32,850 nt of DNA from Cyclobacteriaceae bacterium (GTDB lineage: Bacteria; Bacteroidota; Bacteroidia; Cytophagales; Cyclobacteriaceae). How positions within the stretch are numbered: position 1 is the stretch's first letter; the number at the start of each line of letters is the position of its first letter. Below, one piece after another: positions 16,284 to 25,134 of the stretch. A model generated the notes under the pieces. It was given only the letters and a program-made list of their open reading frames with translations. It had not been told where the DNA came from and did not search any database. The stretch is from positions 1-32,850 of the forward strand of contig JAOUOM010000001.1 of the NCBI GenBank assembly GCA_029880385.1. The letters run 5' to 3'. The position numbers and the translations under genes were made by a program.

Positions 16284-17102
16284 TTAATAACTCTCTTCTT
16301 CGCTGGGGAATTCCCCTCCCTTCACATCTTTTATATAATGCTCCACGGCATCTCCAATTACCTTGTTGAGATCGGCATATTGGCGGAGAAACCTTGGCTT
16401 GAAGTCCTGGGTAATTCCAAGCATGTCATGCATCACCAGGACTTGTCCGTCGGTACGGTTTCCTGCCCCAATGCCAATGGTAGGAATGCGGATGAGATTG
16501 GAAACATTTGCTGCCAACGACGATGGTATTTTTTCCAATACGATGGAAAAACAACCGATTTCTTCCAGCAACAGGGCATCTGATTTGAGCTTCTCAGCTT
16601 CTTCCTTTTCTTTGGCCCGAACCGTATACGTACCGAATTTATAAATGGATTGGGGTGTCAATCCGAGGTGGCCCATTACAGGAATCCCGGCGCGCAGCAC
16701 ACGCTCAATACTCTCTTTTACTTCCAATCCCCCTTCCATTTTGACAGCATGGGCACCGGATTCCTTCATGATGCGGATACTTGAGCGGAGTGCTTCAGAC
16801 GAATTGCCCTGATAACTGCCAAACGGGACATCCACTACCACCAGTGCACGGCTCACGGCCCTTACAACTGCCTGGGCATGCCAGATCATGTGGTCAAGTG
16901 TAATGGGGAGTGTCGTTTCATTTCCGGCCATTACATTAGAAGCTGAATCTCCAACCAACAAAATATCAATACCGGCACCATCAATGATTTTTGCCATTGA
17001 GTAATCATAGGCCGTAAGCATTGAAATTTTTTCACCCGTTGCCTTCATCTCCTGAAGCCGGTGGGTGGTGATCCTCTTGAATTGATTTTTTGCTGTACTC
17101 AT
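16284..17102 (-). CDS. panB: 3-methyl-2-oxobutanoate hydroxymethyltransferase
   Basis: First step of pantothenate (hence coenzyme A) synthesis: transfers a hydroxymethyl group from 5,10-methylene-tetrahydrofolate to ketoisovalerate, giving ketopantoate. The 272-aa length is normal. Conserved segments are KISMLTAYDYSMAKIID, LLVGDSASNVMAG (metal-binding D52), VVVDVPFGSYQ (second metal-ligand Asp), AVKMEGG (catalytic-site Lys and Glu), IPVMGHLGLTPQS and IPTIGIGAGNRTDGQVLV. The gene is complete with no missing key residue. It follows the thioredoxin-fold gene on the same strand at 145 bases, so it may have its own promoter. No other pan gene is in the window. Confidence 0.97.
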   Translation of the reverse strand: MSTAKNQFKRITTHRLQEMKATGEKISMLTAYDYSMAKIIDGAGIDILLVGDSASNVMAGNETTLPITLDHMIWHAQAVVRAVSRALVVVDVPFGSYQGNSSEALRSSIRIMKESGAHAVKMEGGLEVKESIERVLRAGIPVMGHLGLTPQSIYKFGTYTVRAKEKEEAEKLKSDALLLEEIGCFSIVLEKIPSSLAANVSNLIRIPTIGIGAGNRTDGQVLVMHDMLGITQDFKPRFLRQYADLNKVIGDAVEHYIKDVKGGEFPSEEESY

Positions 17103-17247
17103 CGTATGGAAAAGAGCGGAAAATTAATAAAATCTGGACGATTACACGTGGCCAGAGGCAGGATACAACCCATATGCGAAAAAAAGATTTGTCAGTGTTT
17201 TTTTCTGTGTTCCTTTCTTTATGCCCAAACAAAGCATGTGCAACCCC

Positions 17248-17808
17248 CTACATACCTTTCCATTTGATCCCACAGCCCATACTTGGGTACTGAACATCTG
17301 CCTGTTCCTTGCCATTAAGCAGGTTTTCGATGGCATGCCTGATGTCTTTTCCCGTCACCGGAATACCGTTAGTGGGCCTTGATTCGTCAAGCCGCCCCCT
17401 GTACACCAATATTCCATCCCCGTCGAACAAATAAAAATCAGGAGTGCAGGCTGCATGGTAGGCCTGGGCTACCTGCTGGTCTTCATCATACAAATACGGA
17501 AACTGAAATCCTACACGGGCCGCCTGCTGCGCCATAAAAAGGGGTGCATCATCCGGATATCGGGCCGTATCATTGGATGAAATCGCCACAAATCCAATTT
17601 GACGCCCCTGAAAATCCGCACAAATCCGCACAAGTTCGTCCTGCACATGGACGACATAGGGACAATGGTTGCAGATAAACATGACGAGCGTCCCGTTGCT
17701 GCCCGCCACACCTGCAAAATCAACCATGCGCTGTGTCGTAACATCCGGCAAGATAAAATCCGGTGCTTTTGTCCCCAATTCCAGCATATTTGAAGGTGTG
17801 AGTGCCAT
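17248..17808 (-). CDS. thioredoxin-fold protein (AhpC/TSA-like)
   Basis: A 186-aa thioredoxin-family protein of the peroxiredoxin/TlpA-like type. The start region LELGTKAPDFILPDV is the typical AhpC/TSA opening. The redox motif is C46-N-H-C49 in MFICNHCPYVVHV, followed by FVAISSNDTARYPDDAP, FPYLYDEDQQVAQAYHAACTPDFYLFD and VYRGRLDESRPT. It likely reduces thiols or peroxides in the cytoplasm, since no signal peptide is seen. I used the ATG at 17808 (MALTPSNM), which begins just before the conserved opening; an upstream start is possible. It is divergent from the secreted amidohydrolase. Confidence 0.88.
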   Translation of the reverse strand: MALTPSNMLELGTKAPDFILPDVTTQRMVDFAGVAGSNGTLVMFICNHCPYVVHVQDELVRICADFQGRQIGFVAISSNDTARYPDDAPLFMAQQAARVGFQFPYLYDEDQQVAQAYHAACTPDFYLFDGDGILVYRGRLDESRPTNGIPVTGKDIRHAIENLLNGKEQADVQYPSMGCGIKWKGM

Positions 17809-17883
17809 ACTTTGACTAATTTTCCAGTTTACATGCAAAAAGTGCACGTCTATTTTTTAGATGCAACAAAAACCGAATGAAAT

Positions 17884-19533
17884 ATGAAATTTTTCCTCTC
17901 CCCTGTTATTATTTTATTTGTTTCGACCTGGTGCATAGCGCAAATTGAGCCCGCCCCCCCACGTTCGCGCGGGGAAGGACCTTATTCACAACTCATAATC
18001 CGTGGTGCCACCCTGATCAACGGCAACGGGGCACCTCCCATAGGCCCGGTGGATATTGTCGTGGAAGACAACCGGATTGTAAAGGTAGCAATCGTCGGTT
18101 TCCCTGGCGTGGAAATCAACGATAGCAGACGGCCGGTTCTCAAAGAGGGGGGCAAGGAAATTGATGCTTCAGGCAAATACGTTTTACCCGGCTTTATCGA
18201 TATGCACGGACATATAGGCGGAAAAGCACAGGGCACTCCTGCTGAATATGTCTTTAAACTTTGGCTGGCACATGGTGTCACTACCGTACGGGATCCTTCG
18301 GCCGGCAACGGGCTCGGATGGGTACTGGATCACAAAGAAAAGAGCCTTGCAAACAGCATCACTGCCCCGCGTCTATTTGCCTATACTTCTTTTGGGCAGG
18401 ACATCAGTAACGTGCCCGCTACCCGGAACCTGAATGGACAACCCAATAAAAAACCGGTTTCAGAAAAAACAAATGGCGAAATTACCAATGCACAGGAAGC
18501 CCGTGCCTGGGTGCAGGCCAATTACCGTAGGGGTGCGGATGGCATCAAGTTTTTTGGTGCCTCTCCCGAAGTAATGCAGGCTGCTCTTGAAGAAAACAAA
18601 CGGCTCGGACTGGGCTCAGCCTGCCATCATGCACAGATGGACGTGGCCTGGTGGAATGTCGTGCAATCTGCGGAAGCAGGCCTTACGTCCATGGAACACT
18701 GGTATGGTCTGCCGGAAGCCTTGTTTAACGATCGGACCGTACAGGATTACCCGCTCGATTATAATTACCTGAACGAGCAACACCGGTTTACGGGAGCCGG
18801 AAACCTCTGGAAACAGGCCGCCCCTCCTTATTCCGAAAAATGGAACCAGGTAATGGATCACCTGATCTCCCTGGATTTTACCCTGGATCCCACTTTCAAT
18901 ATCTATGAAGCCAGCCGTGACCTGATGCGTGCCATACAGGCCGAATGGCATAATGATTATACCCTGCCATCCCTCTGGGAATTTTATAAGCCGAGCAAAA
19001 TTTCGCACGGATCGTACTGGCATTACTGGGGGACGGAAGAAGAAGTGGCCTGGAAAGAAAACTACCGGTTGTGGATGACGTTTATAAACGAATACAAAAA
19101 CAGGGGAGGTCGTGTGACCACGGGATCGGATTCGGGCTATATCTATCAACTTTACGGATTTGCCTATATACGCGAACTCGAACTATTTCGTGAAGCAGGC
19201 TTCCATCCCCTCGAAATCATACGGTCGGCTACCCTCTATGGTGCACAGGCATTGGGAGTGGATGACCAGTTGGGCACAATTGAAGTCGGAAAACTGGCCG
19301 ACATGGTCATCGTAGATGAAAACCCCCTGCAAAACCTGAAAGTATTATACGGAACAGGCGCAATAAAACTTACCGACGACAACCAGATCATACGTACGGG
19401 CGGGATTCGGTACACGATAAAGGATGGTATTGTCTATGATGCCAAACAATTACTGGAAGATGTACGGAACATGGTCCGGGAGGCTAAAGAAGGAAATGAA
19501 CTGGAAAACCCCGGCTATCCAAACTGGAAATAA
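17884..19533 (+). CDS. secreted amidohydrolase family protein
   Basis: A 549-aa metal-dependent hydrolase of the amidohydrolase superfamily (imidazolonepropionase/dipeptidase-like branch). A signal peptide (MKFFLSPVIILFVSTWCIA, then QIEP) sends it to the periplasm. The N-terminal small beta domain, LIIRGATLINGNGAPP, leads into the metal motif GFIDMHGHIGG with H108 and H110. Further candidates are K222 (GIKFF), H248/H249 (ACHHAQ) and D416 (TTGSDSG). The C-terminus closes with GTIEVGKLADMVIVDENPL, the usual return to the small domain. The substrate, perhaps a cyclic amide or peptide, is not known. The TPR gene follows after 16 bases and may be co-transcribed. Confidence 0.9.
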   Translation: MKFFLSPVIILFVSTWCIAQIEPAPPRSRGEGPYSQLIIRGATLINGNGAPPIGPVDIVVEDNRIVKVAIVGFPGVEINDSRRPVLKEGGKEIDASGKYVLPGFIDMHGHIGGKAQGTPAEYVFKLWLAHGVTTVRDPSAGNGLGWVLDHKEKSLANSITAPRLFAYTSFGQDISNVPATRNLNGQPNKKPVSEKTNGEITNAQEARAWVQANYRRGADGIKFFGASPEVMQAALEENKRLGLGSACHHAQMDVAWWNVVQSAEAGLTSMEHWYGLPEALFNDRTVQDYPLDYNYLNEQHRFTGAGNLWKQAAPPYSEKWNQVMDHLISLDFTLDPTFNIYEASRDLMRAIQAEWHNDYTLPSLWEFYKPSKISHGSYWHYWGTEEEVAWKENYRLWMTFINEYKNRGGRVTTGSDSGYIYQLYGFAYIRELELFREAGFHPLEIIRSATLYGAQALGVDDQLGTIEVGKLADMVIVDENPLQNLKVLYGTGAIKLTDDNQIIRTGGIRYTIKDGIVYDAKQLLEDVRNMVREAKEGNELENPGYPNWK

Positions 19534-19549
19534 GACCAACAACCATCAA

Positions 19550-20536
19550 ATGAAGTACGTACCGTTTTATCTTTTTCTGTTCTTTGGCTTTCAGCGTTGC
19601 ATAGAAGTAAGTCCCAGTAAAGGACCTGCCTATTTTGAGGAAACCAATTCCACCCTTTCCCCTGCCACCACTTCGGGCCAGGAAATAAAAGGTGAAGAGC
19701 AATTTAAACAACAAAACCTGACGCAACAGGATCTGGAAAGGCGCTCGACTAAACTCAAAGAGGCTGAAGCTGACTATACCCGTGACCCCGACAATGAGGA
19801 CAACATAATCTGGTATGGTCGCAGACTGGCCTACCTGGGACGATATCAGGAGGCCATTGCCGTCTATACAGAGGGGCTCAAAAAAAACCCGCAATCTTAT
19901 AAGATTTACAGGCACAGAGGGCATCGTTACATTACCATCCGTCAATTTGACAATGCCATAGATGACCTGCAAAACGCGGCATTTTATGCCAGTAATGCAC
20001 CAAATGAAATCGAACCGGACGGCATCCCCAATTCCTACAACAAGCCCGTGAGCAATATAAAATGGAACATCTGGTACCACATGGGCCTTGCCTATTACCT
20101 GAAAGGGAATTACGACAAAGCCATTTCGTCATACAAAAAATGCATGGAATATACCAACAACAATGACCTGGATGTGGCCACAACAAACTGGCTTTATGCC
20201 ACCTACCGGAAAATTGGCAATACCGATGCAGCAGATGCGCTAGCCTCCATTATCCCTAGCCGCATGCGCCTAATTGAAAACCGGGGCTATCATGACCTCA
20301 TCATGATGTACCGGGGTTTTGTGAGTCCGGATATTCTGATCCGAAGAAATACTGAAAACAATGAGCTCAATGCCACCATCGGATATGGCATTGGAAACTG
20401 GTACCAGTTGAACGGCCAGAAAGATAACGCGCGTGCAGTGTTTGAAAAAGTTACCAGCTCGACTCAGTGGGATAGTTTTGGCTACCTGGCAGCTGAAAAG
20501 GAACTAAAAAACATGAACTCATCCGGCCTGCAATAA
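19550..20536 (+). CDS. TPR-repeat protein, possible lipoprotein
   Basis: A 328-aa exported protein with tetratricopeptide-like repeats. The start at 19550 gives a hydrophobic leader (MKYVPFYLFLFFGFQRC) with a cysteine that could be lipidated, although the box before it is not classical. Repeats include LGRYQEAIAVYTEGLKKNPQ, YRHRGHRYITIRQFDNAIDDLQ, IWYHMGLAYYLKGNYDKAISSYKKC and later NGQKDNARAVFEKV. TPRs usually mediate protein contacts. It follows the amidohydrolase closely and its stop is 5 bases from the convergent phosphodiesterase stop. No catalytic motif was seen; it may be a partner or assembly factor of the amidohydrolase, but this is only context. Confidence 0.82.
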   Translation: MKYVPFYLFLFFGFQRCIEVSPSKGPAYFEETNSTLSPATTSGQEIKGEEQFKQQNLTQQDLERRSTKLKEAEADYTRDPDNEDNIIWYGRRLAYLGRYQEAIAVYTEGLKKNPQSYKIYRHRGHRYITIRQFDNAIDDLQNAAFYASNAPNEIEPDGIPNSYNKPVSNIKWNIWYHMGLAYYLKGNYDKAISSYKKCMEYTNNNDLDVATTNWLYATYRKIGNTDAADALASIIPSRMRLIENRGYHDLIMMYRGFVSPDILIRRNTENNELNATIGYGIGNWYQLNGQKDNARAVFEKVTSSTQWDSFGYLAAEKELKNMNSSGLQ

Positions 20537-20541
20537 GCACC

Positions 20542-21444
20542 TTATTCCATCATTTCCAGTTCCTTTTTAAGCTGGATCAGCCTGTCGGGGAAATCCGTAA
20601 TGATGCCATCCACGCCCATGTTGAGCATAACGATCATATCTTTGCGTTCATTAACCGGATAGGCATAAACTTTATATCCCTTTGCATGCATGCGAAATAC
20701 CCTTCGCGGCGAAAGGGTCTTGTAATGGGGATTTAACGCCATCAACTGACCGGATTTTTCAGAACGCCCCAGGTGCATCCTGCTTTCCACATAAAAAGCA
20801 ATCAGCGGAGCCGAATCCTCTCCCACAAGCATCTGTTTGGTTTGCACATGCTCGTCATAGGCATGAGCCTCCTCCAGGTATTTTTCTTCATACGACTGCA
20901 AAATCACCCAGTCAAAACCATTTTCTTCCTGACGGATCACGTCAACGAGTTTCTGTGCAAAATCATCATAATGAGGATGATCCATGTGCTTGATTTCAAT
21001 CAACACCCTGCACTTTCCCCCAACCAAATCCAGTACTTCCCTCAGCGTGGGCACCCTTTCCTCTTTAAATTTGGAATCAAACCAGCTACCGGCATCCAAT
21101 TGCCTTATTTCCTCTAATGTATAATCATGCACATTACCCGTACCGCTGGTCGTCCTGTCAAGTGTCTCATCATGGATTACCACAATTTCTTCATCTTTGG
21201 TATTACGAACATCCAGTTCAATAATATCCACACCCATCGTAAGTGCCAATTGAAAAGATGCCAGTGTATTTTCCGGTGCCAACCCGGAAGCTCCCTTATG
21301 GGCAATTATCTCAAAATCCTTCTTTTTAATATTCTTCAAATTTCGACTCGCCGTAATGTTTTGATGAAGCCAGGGTTCAAATAACGCCATGGCCAAAAAC
21401 AATAACATAAACGGGGTAGAATACAATAAAAATTTCTTTGTCAT
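20542..21444 (-). CDS. glycerophosphodiester phosphodiesterase family protein
   Basis: A 300-aa enzyme of the GDPD family, which hydrolyses glycerophosphodiesters to glycerol-3-phosphate and an alcohol. An N-terminal hydrophobic segment (LLYSTPFMLLFLAMALFEPWL) anchors or exports it. The catalytic segment is IIAHKGASGLAPENTLASF with H49, then GVDIIELDVRNTKDEEIVVIHD with E76, D78 and H91. YKVYAYPVNERKDMIVMLNMG and DGIITDFPDRL close the barrel. The usual HRG is HKG here, replacing the Arg by Lys at a phosphate-contact position. The gene starts 51 bases after aspS, probably one transcript. Confidence 0.9.
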   Translation of the reverse strand: MTKKFLLYSTPFMLLFLAMALFEPWLHQNITASRNLKNIKKKDFEIIAHKGASGLAPENTLASFQLALTMGVDIIELDVRNTKDEEIVVIHDETLDRTTSGTGNVHDYTLEEIRQLDAGSWFDSKFKEERVPTLREVLDLVGGKCRVLIEIKHMDHPHYDDFAQKLVDVIRQEENGFDWVILQSYEEKYLEEAHAYDEHVQTKQMLVGEDSAPLIAFYVESRMHLGRSEKSGQLMALNPHYKTLSPRRVFRMHAKGYKVYAYPVNERKDMIVMLNMGVDGIITDFPDRLIQLKKELEMME

Positions 21445-21495
21445 GTTGTTTGTGAGCTAATTTCACATAAAAGTACAAAACATTCCATTTCCAAA

Positions 21496-23250
21496 CTAAT
21501 CGCGAAGGTCGAGTTTGATCTGCAATTCTTTCATTTGCTCATCAGCCACAGGAGATGGGGAATCGATCATCACATCACGTCCCGACGTATTTTTGGGAAA
21601 GGCAATAAAATCGCGGATACTATCCTGCCCTCCGAATAACGCACATAGCCGGTCAAACCCAAACGCAATACCTCCATGCGGCGGTGCCCCGTATTTAAAT
21701 GCCCCTAACAAAAATCCAAATTGTGCCTGAGCTTCCTCCCGCGTAAAGCCCAGCGCATCGAACATTTTTGACTGCAGGTTTTTGTCGTGGATCCGGATAG
21801 AGCCACCGCCTACTTCCACCCCATTGATCACCATGTCATAGGCCGAAGCCTTGATTTCACCCGGAGCTGTGTCCAATTTGTCCATATCCTCGGGCTTGGG
21901 CGAAGTAAAGGGGTGGTGCATGGCATGGTAGCGTTGTGATTCTTCGTCCCACTCCAACAGTGGAAAGTCAATCACCCACAAAGGAGCTACCATTTCCTTA
22001 TCGCGCAATCCAAGCTGACTACCCATTTCAAGCCGCAGTTCATTCAGTGCCTTGCGGGTAGCGGCTGTTTCCCCTGCAAGGATCAGCAACAGATCGCCCG
22101 GACTTGCTTCAAATCGTGCCGACCAGCCAGCCAGGTCATCGGCAGAATAAAATTTATCTACCGAAGATTTAAAAGTACCATCTGCCTGGCACCTCACGTA
22201 TACCAGCCCTTTGGCACCGATTTGGGGCTTTTTCACGAAATCAGTCAGCGCGTCAAGTTGTTTTCGCGTGTATTCCGATCCACCGGGCACATTGATGCCT
22301 ACGACCAGCTCGGACTGGTCAAACACACCAAATCCTTTTCCCTGTGCCAGGTCCGTCAATTCATGAAATTCCATTCCAAAGCGGATATCTGGCTTATCGG
22401 AGCCATATTTTTTCATCGCCTCATCATAGGTCATATGTGGCAATTCGCCCAGTTCTATTCCCTTTACTTCTTTGTACAGGAAACGGATGAGCCCTTCAAA
22501 TGTGGACAGGATGTCGCTTTGCTCCACAAACGCCATTTCACAATCAATTTGCGTAAACTCAGGTTGCCTGTCGGCCCTCAAATCCTCATCACGAAAACAT
22601 TTTACAATCTGATAATACCTGTCAAAGCCAGACACCATCAGCAGTTGCTTGAATGTCTGGGGGGATTGCGGCAACGCATAAAACTGACCGGGGTTCATTC
22701 GGGAAGGCACAATAAAATCCCTGGCTCCTTCCGGGGTTGACTTGATCAAATAGGGAGTTTCTACTTCTATAAAATCCTTTTTATCCAGGTATTCCCTCAC
22801 CTTCCGATTGATCAGGTGGCGTAGTTCCAGGCTTTTTCTGACCGGATTTCTCCTCAAATCCAGGTACCGGTACTTCATCCGCAGGTCTTCCCCTCCGTCG
22901 GTTTCATCCTCAATCATAAAAGGTGGCACCTCCGAGGGGTTGAGGATTTTCAAATCCTTCACTTTTATTTCCACATCGCCGGTAGGCAATTTGTCATTTT
23001 TCGAAACACGCTCGATCACGGTACCTGCGGCTGTCAGCACAAATTCCCGGCCTGTTTTTTTGGCCGTTTCCAGTGCCTCCGGTGTAGAGGAGCCCTCCTC
23101 AAACATCAGTTGTGTAATGCCATACCGGTCTCTCAGGTCAATCCAAACCATCCCTCCCTTGTCGCGGATGCGCTGTGCCCATCCTGTAAGTGTGACTTCC
23201 TGTCCGATTTGCCCGGCCCTTAATTCCCCGCAAGTATGTGTTCTAAGCAT
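21496..23250 (-). CDS. aspS: aspartyl-tRNA synthetase
   Basis: Charges tRNA-Asp for translation. The 584-aa length and domain order are those of the bacterial class II enzyme. The N-terminal OB anticodon domain has LTGWAQRIRDKGGMVWIDLRD. Motif 1 lies in the LRRNPVRKSLELRH region, followed by IEVETPYLIKSTPEGARDF. Motif 2 is FRDEDLRADRQPEFTQID. The bacteria-specific GAD insertion spans about residues 290-410. Motif 3 is GGIAFGFDRLCALFGG. ATG 23250 (MLRTHTCGELRAGQIG) matches the common start; 19 codons upstream are open but not conserved. GDPD lies downstream on the same strand. It is divergent from the secreted unknown. Confidence 0.98.
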   Translation of the reverse strand: MLRTHTCGELRAGQIGQEVTLTGWAQRIRDKGGMVWIDLRDRYGITQLMFEEGSSTPEALETAKKTGREFVLTAAGTVIERVSKNDKLPTGDVEIKVKDLKILNPSEVPPFMIEDETDGGEDLRMKYRYLDLRRNPVRKSLELRHLINRKVREYLDKKDFIEVETPYLIKSTPEGARDFIVPSRMNPGQFYALPQSPQTFKQLLMVSGFDRYYQIVKCFRDEDLRADRQPEFTQIDCEMAFVEQSDILSTFEGLIRFLYKEVKGIELGELPHMTYDEAMKKYGSDKPDIRFGMEFHELTDLAQGKGFGVFDQSELVVGINVPGGSEYTRKQLDALTDFVKKPQIGAKGLVYVRCQADGTFKSSVDKFYSADDLAGWSARFEASPGDLLLILAGETAATRKALNELRLEMGSQLGLRDKEMVAPLWVIDFPLLEWDEESQRYHAMHHPFTSPKPEDMDKLDTAPGEIKASAYDMVINGVEVGGGSIRIHDKNLQSKMFDALGFTREEAQAQFGFLLGAFKYGAPPHGGIAFGFDRLCALFGGQDSIRDFIAFPKNTSGRDVMIDSPSPVADEQMKELQIKLDLRD

Positions 23251-23364
23251 GTTTTCTTTTGGTAATAGTATGTGGCGCAAATCTCCTTTGTTCGGTGATA
23301 AATTCAAAGGTTTATCCTAGCATCATTCGTATTAGTTTTGCTTTTACATCCAAAGGCACAAAAC

Positions 23365-23925
23365 ATGAACCACATTCGATTCGGACTCTTCACCACTTTC
23401 CTGCTGGTAGTTACGCTTTCATATTCGCAGGGAAAACTCGTCAGGCAAAAGATCAATTCATCGATTTCGATGCTGATCGCTTCTGATTTTTTTCCCATGG
23501 AAACCGAAAAGCAACAGGCAAAATACCTGTCGGACAGGACACCCCTGGCCATGTACAGTACCCCTGACGCAGCGGTGGATCTGGGCATTAATGTGAATAG
23601 TTCTGCCTGGGAAGAAACGGACATGTCGATCATCCATCAGTTTTACAAGGCTAATCTTTTGCAACTTTTTGACGAAGTACGCTGGATCCAGGACACGGTT
23701 ATCCAGGTAAAGGGACGGACGTTTGCCCGTTTTGAACTGGAAGGTACCATACTCGACGAAAATGCCTCGTTCAAAGGCCAAAACAGTATTACAAAATACC
23801 TGTTTGTCCAATACACACTCTTCGACAACAAAATTTTATTGTTTCATTTCAACAGCCCCATCGGCCGAAAGGACTATTGGAAAGAAAGCGTTTTGATCAT
23901 GATGGACAGTATTTCGATCAGGTAA
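23365..23925 (+). CDS. hypothetical exported protein
   Basis: A 186-aa protein I do not assign to a family. It has a clear signal peptide (IRFGLFTTFLLVVTLSYSQG). The mature part shows mixed strands and helices, such as SSISMLIASDFFPM, MYSTPDAAVDLGINVN, IHQFYKANLLQLFDEV and FARFELEGTI, suggesting a small alpha/beta fold, and ends in KDYWKESVLIMMDSISI. The start at 23365 is favoured because it puts the signal at the N-terminus. TadA begins one base after its stop, so the two are almost surely co-transcribed. This pairing carries no obvious functional message. Confidence 0.75.
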   Translation: MNHIRFGLFTTFLLVVTLSYSQGKLVRQKINSSISMLIASDFFPMETEKQQAKYLSDRTPLAMYSTPDAAVDLGINVNSSAWEETDMSIIHQFYKANLLQLFDEVRWIQDTVIQVKGRTFARFELEGTILDENASFKGQNSITKYLFVQYTLFDNKILLFHFNSPIGRKDYWKESVLIMMDSISIR

Positions 23926-23926
23926 A

Positions 23927-24379
23927 ATGGAATTGGATCTATACAGCGATGAATATTACATGAAGCAGGCACTCTTGCAGGCTCAGCAGGCGTATGATGA
24001 AAAAGAAATTCCTGTAGGTGCGGTAATTGTAGCCAAAAACCGGATCATCGCCCGGGCCTATAATCAGGTAGAAAAACTCCATGACGTGACCGCACATGCC
24101 GAAATGATAGCACTCACATCAGCCCAGAATTACCTGGGGGCCAAATACCTGGATCAGTGTACACTCTACGTGACACTAGAGCCCTGCACCATGTGTGCGG
24201 GGGCCCTGTACTGGAGCCAGATCGGCAGAATAGTCATTGCAGCACGTGATCCAAGCCGGGGCTTTAGTCGTCTTAGCCCTCCCGTTATCCACCCAAAAAC
24301 AGAGGTATCCTACGGGTTGTTGGAATTTCAGGCAGAAGCCCTGATCAAGGATTTTTTCAAAAAAATGAGGACGAAATAA
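23927..24379 (+). CDS. tadA: tRNA-specific adenosine deaminase
   Basis: Deaminates A34 to inosine in the tRNA-Arg anticodon. It is 150 aa, the usual length. The zinc site is H57-A-E59 (TAHAEMIAL) and C87/C90 in TLEPCTMCAGALYWSQI. The N-terminal helix YYMKQALLQAQQAYDEKEIPVGAVIV is typical. A guanine deaminase or related nucleoside deaminase is a less likely alternative. It begins one base after the exported unknown's stop. Confidence 0.94.
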   Translation: MELDLYSDEYYMKQALLQAQQAYDEKEIPVGAVIVAKNRIIARAYNQVEKLHDVTAHAEMIALTSAQNYLGAKYLDQCTLYVTLEPCTMCAGALYWSQIGRIVIAARDPSRGFSRLSPPVIHPKTEVSYGLLEFQAEALIKDFFKKMRTK

Positions 24380-24465
24380 TCAAAAGGGCTCCTATTATGA
24401 AACTTCGCTCTGGTTTCTGTGTTTTATTTGTATAACTTTTAATTTTATTACCTAAACAAACTACT

Positions 24466-25071
24466 ATGGCATTTGAATTACCCAATTTACCTTATGCGTT
24501 TGATGCGCTGGCACCCCATATTGATGCTAAAACGATGGAAATCCATCACGGCAAGCACCACAATGCCTATGTGACCAATCTTAATGCAGCCATTGCCGGT
24601 ACCGAAATGGAAGGCAAGTCCATAGAAGACATTTGCCGGCAACATACGGACGTGGCTGCTGTACGTAATAACGGTGGAGGCCACTACAATCATTCAATGT
24701 TCTGGACGATAATGTCCCCCAATGGTGGCGGAAAGCCTGCGGGCGATTTGGCGGCAGCAATTGATAGTGCCTTCGGGTCGTTTGACGGGTTCAAAGATGC
24801 ATTCAGCAAAGCAGCTGCTACACGCTTCGGATCCGGATGGGCCTGGCTATGCGTACATGCAGGCGGCAAAGTCGACGTTTGCTCAACGGCCAATCAGGAC
24901 AATCCCCTTATGCCTGGCCAGGGATGCGGGGGAACGCCCATATTGGGACTGGATGTATGGGAACATGCCTATTACCTGAATTATCAAAACCGACGGCCCG
25001 ATTACATTGCTGCATTTTTCAATGTGATCAATTGGGACGAAATAAACAAAAGATTTGTAGCTGGAAAATAA
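24466..25071 (+). CDS. superoxide dismutase, Fe/Mn family with Mn-type signature
   Basis: Dismutates superoxide to oxygen and hydrogen peroxide. The protein is 201 aa. Metal ligands H27 (MEIHHGKHH), H76 (GHYNHSMFW), D163 and H167 (GLDVWEHAYYL) are all present. The glycine in NNGGGHYNHS and Q144 in STANQDNPL follow the manganese pattern rather than the iron one, although Bacteroidota enzymes are often able to use either metal. No signal peptide is seen, so it is cytoplasmic. The start at 24466 gives the conserved opening MAFELPNLPYAFDALAPHID. It has its own terminator. Confidence 0.96.
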   Translation: MAFELPNLPYAFDALAPHIDAKTMEIHHGKHHNAYVTNLNAAIAGTEMEGKSIEDICRQHTDVAAVRNNGGGHYNHSMFWTIMSPNGGGKPAGDLAAAIDSAFGSFDGFKDAFSKAAATRFGSGWAWLCVHAGGKVDVCSTANQDNPLMPGQGCGGTPILGLDVWEHAYYLNYQNRRPDYIAAFFNVINWDEINKRFVAGK

Positions 25072-25092
25072 AATCTACAGCAAATACCTGGT

Positions 25093-25124
25093 AAAAAAAG
25101 CCTGCTTTCCGGTAGGCTTTTTTA
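25093..25124 (+). terminator. intrinsic terminator after superoxide dismutase
   Basis: AAAAAAAGCCT and AGGCTTTTTT pair around a TTTCCG-containing loop, with a strong T run, 21 bases after the stop codon. It separates superoxide dismutase from the HD-domain gene. Confidence 0.88.
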
Positions 25125-25134
25125 TTTTTAGTTT

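Noticed and set aside
18616..19149. A 177-codon minus-strand frame inside the amidohydrolase gene
   Set aside because: Entirely antisense to a well-supported enzyme, with low-complexity aromatic composition typical of shadow frames.
22222..23320. Two long plus-strand frames opposite aspS
   Set aside because: They lie antisense to the conserved aspartyl-tRNA synthetase and resemble no protein; they reflect codon bias of the true strand.
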